In this document: positions 46,537 through 55,282 of the stretch, piece by piece | Position numbering within the stretch: position 1 is the first letter of the stretch | How the letters are laid out: each line of letters begins with the position of its first letter | Position numbers and translations under genes: made by a program | NCBI GenBank assembly: GCA_037447655.1 | Contig: JBBHKE010000779.1 | Span: 110,813-166,094 of the forward strand | Origin: Zygnema cylindricum | Lineage: Eukaryota > Streptophyta > Zygnematophyceae > Zygnematales > Zygnemataceae | DNA: 55,282 nt | Direction of reading: 5' to 3' | The notes under the pieces: model-generated | What the model saw: only the letters and a program-made list of their open reading frames with translations | What the model was told of the DNA's origin: nothing | Databases searched by the model: none

Positions 46537-49500
46537 GGTTTATAGCACTAATAGATCGATTATCGATATGTCCAAGTAAGGTACATATCGACAATCGGTA
46601 AAAAGCTATCGTTACAAAACACATATTTTGGCGAGTGACGACGTGACGTACACCGTTGAAAGCGTTAATTATATCGGCGATCGTTTAGTCTACAATAAAA
46701 TTTGATAATACGATTTTATCTTCTACGCTAATACAGGTACAATTTCAAAAAATGTCAATTCAGGAGGTAGTTAAATAGTGTGATGTACCAGATGTCCAGT
46801 CCCTACGTTAATTTGCTCGCCATTTCGTACAAAGGTACATAAAAAGTGTCGAATAGGCGTCGACACGGGAAAGAAGAGAAAGCGCAGTCAGATTAGTTTT
46901 ATAATGATAAAGACGAACGGGAATTCGCGCGAACATGTTCTCACGTGTCAATAGTCAACTATATAAACAAGCGGCTACACTATGGGACTGTGTAGATAAA
47001 TTAGTGTTGTTTATGCTAATCAGTGTTAACTCATTTGCTGGATTTAGATCATTACACCCAGAGAAGCGTTGAAAATACTAATTTTTATCCACACTAGCAA
47101 TATTTACACTTTTAGCTGTTAAAATGTGTGTATTTTCTAAGTTTAATTTATTCTAATTTTTCAAATAGGTTGTCTAAGTCATCTATACTTGTCGTAGTCA
47201 CTAGAAGACAGAGATAGCCATGGCTACCTAGGTAGTCAAGGAGACAGGAAGGAGGAAGGAGGGGAGTTTGTCTGGGCGGCACCAAAAGATATGCCGGTGC
47301 GGAAAGACCACGAATTGATACTGGACCGTCTGGTCAACGGCCGTACAAATGTAGCTTTCACCCATATCCGCTAGATGAAATGAAGATATATACACATATA
47401 GAGTTTGAATAATATTTAAAGTTGTTCACACCGGTATCATCCATTTAACGGCAAAACCAAACTACATGTACATAGAAAGGAACCGCACGAAAAATAATAT
47501 CAAACTCTGTGTGCTCCATTGCCCACAGAAATCGCAGATCCAAAAGAAGCTTATCTAGATAGTGCTGACTCCAAGTTGATATAAACCCTTGACTGACCCC
47601 TTGACAATCACAAACCCATTATAGCTTCACCCCTGTGAAATAAGACTTTCTGTGTGCTCAGTTCCACCACAAAATGCAAAGTTAGAATATGAGTTTTGGA
47701 CACATTCACCCACTTTGACTTTCCCTTAGAAATGCAGCCACCCTGGCAGGCAAAAACTCTGATTTACTACACCCTTGTGTAGCGTGGACTCCCTTGAGTC
47801 CGCAGCAAAAATAATCACTGAAAATGGTCAAGTAAATTGATAGATATGAATGGTCACAATCCACACTCGTAGAATCAGCTCACGCAGTCACTATGAAGAC
47901 TCGGTGGTCAGATCTAGCAAAAAGCCGTTATACCAAAACCTCTACCCTGCAAACAAGGGGCAAGGCCGAAGGGCCAGATATATAAACAAGCAGACAGCTA
48001 TCCAAGCACCTTTCGGTGCACATCTAAAGTAACACTGACAGAAAAACACCTATGTAGTGCCACCCACGGCCAGATCTAGAAAGCAATTCCACACCAGATA
48101 GTCACAAGAAAAATGCAAGGCCACTTAGGGCTAGATAGCATCCAGGGAAAACAGGAACAATGCCAATGCTCAATCAGAAAGGTTCCAATCAAAACCGATC
48201 AACACCGGTCCCCTAAACGAGTGTCGAAACTATAACGGAACGCTCCTGCACCCGCAAGGCATCGGCTACTTACACACACCTTTAATACTCTGGTGAGTAT
48301 TAAAAGTGAACCGGACTTGTTCGGTGCAAGTCGGATTTTGCAGAGCTCCCTAATGTGACCCGCTCCGAAATCCGCTCGGAAATCCGCTCCGAGGAGCGTC
48401 TCCAAAAGTGACCCTCTACGAGACTGTTGGTAACGTGAAGATGTACACCGTGGAATGTTAAAGGACCAATTAAAAGGAAAAAAGAAGGTGCCGATATAAG
48501 AAAAACAACAAATAAATAACACAAATACGATAGATATGGAAAGTGCGTTATAATAAAGTTAGAGGTTGCTCTAACTCTAGATGTAAAGCGCAACTTGTGA
48601 CCACAATAATCCAAAGCCAACTGTAAACCCTTATTCCACTTGAAAAACCCTATTTCCAAAGCCAAACCCTAATTCCAGACGGCCAAAACTCCAAATCTGC
48701 GGCCAAGGAATATAATTATACCCACCTAAAGACTATAATAACAAGGAATAAACCCTAAATCTGCTACAACCCTAATATTGCAGATTAACCCTAAATTTGC
48801 TGCAGAATTTAGGTTTAACACTATAGCCAAGAAATAGAGTGGCACCAGAATAAGAGACCAATATTGAAAGCAAGAAATAGGGGAAAACAAAAACAAAATG
48901 TTTTTTTTTTATATAAAATATAATCTATATTTTTAATATAATTTAGTTACTTTTGGACAAGAATGCTAAGCCAAGAAATAGCCACTAGGTTCTCTGGTAT
49001 TTATTGTTGTGATTTGAAAACTTTAGTACTCAGTAAAAGGGTCAGTGAGAGAGGGATTAGTACATATAATATTTTTAGTGTAAACACTTTAGTACTGACC
49101 ACTAATAGTGTTACAGTAGTATAAGGATAAAAGAGTGTACCGTACTTCTACAGGGACACGCGTCGGCATATGAGGACTTTGCAGGTATTTCGGAATGGCG
49201 CCGACACTCACATACACGTGTCGCATATCGAACGAGCAAATTTACAGAATCGGATGGACGAAGTTTTCCGGAAAATGTACTGTACGAAATCAGTATGGAA
49301 CGTTGATTCGAATCGTGTCGACGGACGTGATTCGTACGGGACTACAAGTGACAAAACATGCCGTACGCACTCAGGTGTTTCGTACCGCACATCAACAGTC
49401 GACTGGACGTATATGAACTATGCTACAATACACGACAAAGAATGAACATCGGATACGAATCGAGTCAACGGACTCGATTCGAAATGGGACCACATTGGGA

Positions 49501-49739
49501 TAGTGATTTGGACGCGTGTCGTCCACGACGAAGATTTACTTTACATCTAACGGTGGTCCGCGAATTCGGAGCTGACTTGTACGGACGCGTGGACGGATTA
49601 GCAAATTGTTGACTAAGCAAGTGACACAATTTATGTACGGCTCCTATTTGTAAATATCTGAAACAACGTTAATTTGTATGTAGTGAATTATTTTTTAGTG
49701 TTGCAATTGTGAAATTAGATAAAAGTCATAATTAGGGTT
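46537..49739. other. Long gene-free stretch
   Basis: No supported frame. CTATATAAACAAGCGGC near 46,969 and GATATATAAACAAGCAGAC near 47,977 are similar TATA-like words 1 kb apart. AAACCCTAA and close variants cluster at 48,624-48,800. A CG-rich block at 49,150-49,610 has open frames without protein character and a possible inverted repeat (GACACGCGTCGGCATAT / ATACACGTGTCGCATAT). Confidence 0.4.
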
Positions 49740-50910
49740 TAGACGTACCTCCGGTACTGTAGATGTACCGTTGACGTACATTATCTTTATTTGAGTACAG
49801 TAATAAATTACACGTGTAGCTATTTCATTAGTTTAGGGCTCAATAGATAACTTTGTGAGTATAAACTTGTAGGACTTAGTTTATTCTATCATCAACTGAA
49901 TTTATCAAAGTAATGGCAGACTGTTTTTCTGCATCTTTGACCTGTCACTGTGATCACTCTGATTGACATCTGGATATGAAACTTTGTGTGTATGTTCTAT
50001 GATATAGAAAATATATGGTTGTGTAGTTTCATTCTGTTTTGCTGCTTCTGTAGAATTCTGTGAGAGATTTAATTGGTTAGTTTGATAAGCTGTCAACTGT
50101 TTTTAGGAAACTCTGGAGCTCATAACTTTTGGATTCCTTTGTGGATCAGGCTGTAATTTTGGGAAGTTATGGTGTCTAGTATATACTGCATATTGGTGCA
50201 GTTTGAGGTGATTCTGTATATTTTGAATTAATCTGTGTTGTCTGAAACACAGCTGTTTTCGGGTTGTCTGTGGGTGTCTTCCGTGAGTAATCCATGGCTG
50301 AAATAGGCCAAGGACATCATTTATCACGTTCCCTACAAGAGTTATCCCGTTATGACAGCAAAGCAATAAATATTCCAACCGGAACAAGGGAAAATCCAAA
50401 TCTGATCACAAATACACTCTTTCCAAGCCAACCGAAATACAAACAAGGCACACACTCACAACCAAACCGTCAAGTTGCCCAAGGAAGGCACAACCAGGTC
50501 CAGTAGTTCCCCCCCACGATCTCCAATTCCACACTTCCACCCAAAAGACCAAGTTTGGAGGGAAACCTTCCGGACGTGGCCTTAGGCCGTGTGGATTAAA
50601 AACGTGGGCAGAAATACAATGGCAAATATTCGTAACCTATCTAGCCTCTATAGCTAGCTAGCAAAAACAAATAGAAAGCATGAGCAATCGGTGAGAGAGA
50701 GCAAAAGAAAGCTCCGCCGCCAAGAGAAAATTCTTGTCCAAAAGCTAAAATTCTCTAAGTCAGAGAATTAGCCTAAGTAGGAGCTACGCTAGCCCTAAGC
50801 GAAACTAGCCTACGTCTAGCCTACTTTACATGCATGAAACTAATTAAGATGTGGGCTAATAGGCAGCCAAGATCGTCTGCTGTACGTCTAACAGAAGCCA
50901 CCGTCCGAGG
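49740..50910. other. Spacer, possibly old retrotransposon DNA
   Basis: It has the T-rich, then A/C-rich look of an LTR or leader, but no primer-binding site or coding match could be identified. It ends next to the left target duplication of the hAT-like element. Confidence 0.3.
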
Positions 50911-50918
50911 GTAAAAAC

Positions 50919-51811
50919 TAGTGTTGTGTATCGGTAAAAAACTTATCGCGATAACACCGATACCGATAGTTATCGGTTATCGAACGATCAGAGGTTTCCG
51001 ATATATCGGTCTGAGACCAACAAATTCCATATCGGCGATCACTTAAAAAATATATAGTATGCATACAATAGTACTTTATAGCATAATGTATTATTTTATT
51101 GACTTTATATAGCGTGGCATGCCACGTATAAAAATGTGTCCCCTTCCCGTTTAACTTCGATTTGTTAAGGGCAGCGCAGCACATCAACGTTGGCCGGATA
51201 ACTGAACATAAATTGTACGGCAACGTACGGAATTTTACCGGCAAACTGGTGAACATGGAACTGGAAAAGGATGGCGGACACAGTTCAACGGACGCAAAAT
51301 AACATTCTGCGCGGCGCCGAAATCGAACGGACGACTTGGAATGAGAAAACACGAACGGACGGGCCAACGTGAGCGCCGGCATCCCGGAATGGCTCTTTTG
51401 GCAGCTTATGCCAAAAAAGCCGACAGATTGACACGTGGCAGGTCCCTAGTGGATCTCAAGGAATAAAGGGACAAAGCCATGGCGTCGATTGTGAAAGGTA
51501 CATCGTTTTTACTGGATCCGTATAAAAACCGTACAGATCTCATGGCGGCTACTGTACTTTCTGTGCTTGTACACGTCCGGGCAATAAGACGTACAGCTGA
51601 GTGTATTGGCCGTACATTTATCTGTACGGCCCGTACAGATATCGCCAATAGTTATCGTTATCGGCATTATCGCCGATAATTACCCGATAATATCGGCTAC
51701 TTATCGGCGATAAGACCGATGTCGATATATCGTACCAATATATCGTTTATCGGATACCCGAAAAAAGGCCCATATCGGTTATCGGCAAATCCTTACTGAT
51801 ACATAACACTA
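50919..51811. mobile_element. Non-autonomous hAT-like element 1
   Basis: The 893-bp element has ends TAGTGTTGTGTATCGGTAA and, inverted, TAGTGTTATGTATCAGTAA. The 8-bp sequence GTAAAAAC is present directly outside both ends (50,911-50,918 and 51,812-51,819). Short inverted ends beginning TAG with an 8-bp duplication are the hAT signature. The subterminal regions are packed with TATCGG/CCGATA words, as expected for transposase-binding repeats. No transposase frame is present. Confidence 0.88.
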
Positions 51812-51852
51812 GTAAAAACCCTCCTTAACTACATGTACGCGCGAACCTACAT

Positions 51853-52540
51853 CAGATGTCGCAAACGGTCAACCGAAACCGTGACTGACCGTTAACCGAG
51901 CGCCCGCGCCAGATCCGGAACGGATTCGGTTGCCAAATTTTGGGGGTTGGGCGGTTACGGTCGGTTGATTCACCAGGAAAAAAAAGACGGTTGGTTACGG
52001 TCGGTCAACCAAAAAAAATGAAATTTTTGTACTGTCTCTATAATCCAACATTCTTGTACTTTTTACTCTTTGGGCATCGTGGAAGTACGTGACATCATGA
52101 TTAGCGTCGCAAATCTGACACGGTACTGTAGTAAGCTATTTATTTCGCAAATCAAAGGGAACGCGACAAAGTGTCGCAAATTTGACACGGTAGTACACTA
52201 TTCATTTCGAAAATCTTAGGGAACGTGACAAAGCGTCGCAAATCTGACACAGTACAGTAGTACACTATTCATTTCGCAAATCTTAGGGAACGCGACAAAT
52301 CGTAATTATTGGCTTATTCCGTCGTACATTGATTAATTTTGTACTTTTTCGGTTACGGGCGGGCACGGTTAGTCGCGAAAAATCAAGATTCGGTTAATTT
52401 TTTTTTTCGTAAACGAGGGTCGGTTAACGGTTAACTATTTTGGAGCGTTACAAAACGCGGTCGAGCATCGGTTACTCAATTTTGAAAAAAAAAAAACGGT
52501 CGGTTTCGGGTATGATTTTTTTTGACTTTTGCGACCTCTG
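51853..52540. mobile_element. Non-autonomous hAT-like element 2
   Basis: The 688-bp element has ends CAGATGTCGCAAACGGTCAA and, inverted, CAGAGGTCGCAAAAGTCAAA. It is flanked by an exact 8-bp duplication, ACCTACAT (51,845-51,852 and 52,541-52,548). Subterminal regions are full of CGGTTA/GGTCGG words. The interior carries a three-unit tandem repeat at 52,104-52,299. No coding frame. It lies only 33 bp from hAT-like element 1. Confidence 0.88.
52104..52299. repeat. Tandem repeat inside hAT-like element 2, three units of 62-67 bp
   Basis: Units at 52,104, 52,171 and 52,233 share GCGTCGCAAATCTGACACGG, then ACACTATTCATTTCGCAAAT and CTTAGGGAACGCGACAAA. Each contains TGTCGC/GCGTCGC, close to the GTCGCAAA core of the element's own terminal repeat. 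Confidence 0.75.
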
Positions 52541-52548
52541 ACCTACAT

Positions 52549-53060
52549 GGGTTCGCGACTTAAATATATAACATGTATCGAAGCGTCACCCGGAAATCGC
52601 GATTCGCCTCCAAACGATACTCCGCGTCCATACTTTGAAATCGCGAACATACGCACGAAACGAAGCATACCGCACGAAATTCTTGAAATTGAAATATCTA
52701 CGCACGAAATGAAAAGTATCGCACGAAATTAGTACTTTTCATCGAAACGTGCATGCGAATCGCGTACAGGTCACAAATAAGTGAATCGACAATATTGTAC
52801 TAATCAAACTACGAAACTCAAACGTGCGACTTAAAACCATGCGTGCTTGCGGAAATCGTGCGTGCATGCATGGTATCGTGAGCGCGCAACGAATATCGCG
52901 CGTGCGAGCTAAATATCGTGCGTGCAAGCAACGATACGATGCGGCATGACAGATACGATACAAACCCCTGCTGTTAACTGGCTGGTTATGTACTTTGTTT
53001 ATACGTGTATGCATGTAAATGTATGTTCGTATCTATGAATTGCTGTATGTATAAATTAAA
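52549..53060. repeat. Clusters of CGCACGAAAT and TCGTGCGTGC words
   Basis: CGCACGAAA(T/C) occurs four times at about 52,653-52,729, and the complementary-type word TCGTGCGTGC recurs several times between about 52,845 and 52,930. They lie in opposite orientations, as in the arms of an inverted-repeat element, but I could not fix its ends or a target duplication. Confidence 0.4.
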
Positions 53061-54660
53061 TTAATTTGATTAATGTGATTGTAGCTCCTGATGTCTTGCT
53101 ACCGTTACTTCCCCCAATGTTTTATTTTTCGAGTTCTTTCTTGCTGTCTGTTTCCTTTGTTCCCATATCCTCAAATGGCTTATCATTGCCCTTTCTTAAA
53201 AAAACTTATTTTTTCCTGTTTCGCACTCACAGAAAAAGCTCAACTAAGGAACCAGCCACCCAATGGTGCTTCTGGCTACTTAAGAAGTTCGTGGATGATT
53301 TTGTCCATTACACACTATTGCCTGCCACAATCGACCAAAAGGCAACTTAAACAGACTGCTTTGAACTCGCATGATTGACCACACAGCCTGGTTGTAGTCA
53401 GCAAGGGCCACCTGGCAATATGCTGTGTCAAAAACTACCACTGTGGGAACTATTTCTATGCACAAAATCACATGAGGGCGATACACAAGGACCACGGCTG
53501 TCAATCGCCACTACTCTCTGCAGTTGACTATTGCACTGTGGTGGAGACGTGATGATAGTTTACATTAGTTTGGTTGTCTCTATTTCATCCTCCAGAAATA
53601 TTGCAAACAAGGTTTATACATGGATATAAAGAGGGACAATGTACAATATTGATGTCGGAAACTTTCATTTCAAGCTATAAACTCTTCTCTCTCCCTCCTT
53701 TGGAGAAAATTTCATCCTCAACTTCATCTCTACTATCTACATCATTTCACCCACGTCTCTTCACCAATTGGTTATCCACACTATTTACCACTCAATTTCT
53801 ACAAAGAACACTTTATAAGTACGGATTTTTTTCTATGTAACTTGCCGTACTCTCTCGTAAATAAGATCAAAAGTTTCTCACACATTTTATCCACACTAAA
53901 AAGAGGAAAAAGGACCAAATTGAAGTGGAGGCAAAATAAACATCCGAAATCTCCACAAAGAACCTCCACTCCAAAAGGACAATTACAAGATCGAACGGTC
54001 GAAAAACATCATCATGAGAGAGGGAAACGTCTCCCCCTCTCTCTCTTTCCCTGTGTCTGTCGATATACATCTCCCCTTCTCCTTCCTCCACACTCTCTCC
54101 TTTCTTTGAATTACTTGATCGGCAAGGCGGGAAGGAGAGTTCCCACACATGTTCCAAAACCGATACTTTCCTGTCCTTCCCTTCCTCCCTGCGCCCCATT
54201 TGTACCCCATTTGTACCCCCCTTAATCACCATAAACTCCAAAAAAGGGAAGAAAAGTTTAATAAAAAGGACTGCGGACCATAGAAGTAGAAACCCGAAAA
54301 ATGAGCCATTTGGCAGAGAGAGCCAGGGGAAGAGAGAGAGGGAGGAAAAGAGGGAGAGAGAGAGAGGGGGGGAGGGCGAGGGTAGAGAAGGAACGAAGAG
54401 GGAGAAAAGGAGAGGGGCGAGAGGTTGTACCACACAAAATCCTGTAAGAATAACTTCGTCTCCGTCTTCCAGAAAGGTCCTCTGGTGTCCCCCACTCTCT
54501 AGTTCCACGGCTTCCCTCCCCCCCCTCGTAAGTTCCAAAAGACACCCCTGACTGCCCTCCTCCTGAAGCCACAAAAAAGGGAAAAGAAAAAGAAAGAAAA
54601 AAAGAAACAAAAGCTATCCTTCAGGAATTGAAAAGAGAGGGAGAAGGAGAGGGATCCTAT
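53061..54660. other. Gene-free, with purine/pyrimidine tracts
   Basis: Open frames here, including a 247-codon frame on the minus strand, are translations of CT- or GA-rich simple sequence (for example GAGAGAG runs at 54,315-54,375) and are rejected as genes. Such tracts are common in plant 5' untranslated regions, so a gene may start just beyond the window. Confidence 0.4.
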
Positions 54661-54671
54661 CCTGCCTCCCA

Positions 54672-54770
54672 ATCATCCTATCCCTCCACATATTCTATCT
54701 CCCTATCTTCCTATCTCTCCACATATTCTATCTCCCTATCATCCTATCCCTCCACATATCTACATACCCC
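54672..54770. repeat. Tandem repeat, about three units of ~38 bp
   Basis: The unit CATCCTATCCCTCCACATAT followed by TCTATCTCCCTAT is repeated with minor changes (CTTCCTATCTCTCC in one copy). Confidence 0.7.
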
Positions 54771-55282
54771 ACTAAAACCCAAGAAAACGTCCCTCCTTAC
54801 GACCCTTATCTCTCCCCATCGCTTCCCAAAAATGTGATAATATCGACTCCCACAAAATACTTCTTTCTACATCGCTATTAGTGTGAAACATTTTTCATTT
54901 TCCGGGGCAGTCAATTTTTTTTTTTTTCTCTTTCCTCATGTGCACCGTGACGCCACAATAGGAAGATACCGTACTTACCTTCAAATCCCTTACCTCAAAA
55001 AAGAAAACCAAACGGTTAAAAATAAAATAAAATTTAATACGCCTTTAACTGCCCGAAAAAAAAAAAGTTAAAAAAACCAACAAAGTCGAGGAACTATGTC
55101 CCTCCACTACCACTTCCCCCACCCTCCCTTCCCCCCCCCTCCCTCCCCCCCCACCTCTCCACTGACGGTCCCTGAGGCCAGGAGGTCCCCCGGGCGCATA
55201 TTGCAACCGGATATGGTGTGGTGGGCCACCTGCTGGGCCACGCTCCAGTACCTAGGGGAGAAGGGGAGGGAGAGGGAGGGAG
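54771..55282. other. Window end, C-rich simple sequence
   Basis: No gene is seen. Runs of C and CCCT at 55,110-55,160 are low complexity and may be hard to assemble. The last 100 bp are GC-rich, with a purine-rich end. Confidence 0.4.

Noticed and set aside
46961-48000. Paired TATATAAACAAGC words as LTR promoters
   Set aside because: The surrounding sequence does not match between the two sites, and no LTR boundaries or primer-binding site were found.
53867-54610. 247-codon open frame on the minus strand
   Set aside because: It is a reading of CT/GA-rich simple sequence (runs of Phe, Leu, Ser, Arg, Glu) with no domain, and other frames of the same stretch are equally open.
1-55282. CRISPR arrays, operons, ribosome binding sites
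   Set aside because: The window is eukaryotic (spliced genes); no regularly spaced identical repeats with unique spacers exist.

Overview
The window reads as nuclear DNA of a land plant. Its genes are split by GT-AG introns, and the proteins belong to plant or plant-typical families: a proton-pump-interactor coiled-coil protein, a GTD-binding (DUF593) protein, a light-harvesting-like two-helix protein with a plastid-type leader, a class I small heat-shock protein, a membrane-anchored prolyl 4-hydroxylase, and a putatively plastid five-bladed propeller protein of the arabinanase/levansucrase/invertase fold. I cannot name the species. The long spacers and divergent proteins make a non-seed plant (bryophyte, lycophyte or fern) a reasonable guess, but only a guess.

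Layout. From 1 to about 12,000 there is no convincing gene except one possible minus-strand exon near 1,428-1,619. The rest is layered DNA transposon debris: a head-to-tail array of three Harbinger/Tourist-type elements (2,504-6,647), a TA-flanked MITE (6,956-7,625), an inverted-repeat element (7,811-8,356), a second copy of a 950-bp repeat (8,991-9,936) and another Harbinger-like element (10,462-11,453). Next come three plus- or minus-strand genes: the proton pump interactor (+, 12,880-19,322, 8 exons), the propeller protein (+, 21,467-23,921, 4 exons) and the small heat-shock gene (-, 25,007-25,510, no intron). A foldback element occupies 26,010-29,116. It is flanked by an 8-bp duplication and has been invaded by three smaller elements. 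A dead Ty3/gypsy integrase fragment follows. The prolyl 4-hydroxylase gene lies at 35,338-31,270 (-, 6 exons, one GC-AG intron). After a second copy of the TA-flanked MITE and several tandem repeats come the two-helix light-harvesting-like gene (+, about 38,172-38,880) and the GTD-binding gene (-, 42,306-44,529 plus an unresolved 5' end). The last 10 kb holds no convincing gene. It contains two hAT-like elements with perfect 8-bp target duplications (50,919-51,811 and 51,853-52,540), a decayed relative (45,424-46,536), tandem repeats and low-complexity pyrimidine or purine tracts.

The genes do not form an obvious pathway; this looks like ordinary plant gene order, each gene with its own spacing and orientation. 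The most informative part is the transposon stratigraphy. The two arms of the 26-29 kb foldback act as internal controls for one another, so the exact empty target sites of three later insertions can be read from the opposite arm.

All gene models were built by eye from reading frames, splice sites and family resemblance; no database search was possible. Exon junctions inside conserved blocks are firm. First and last exons are weaker where stated.
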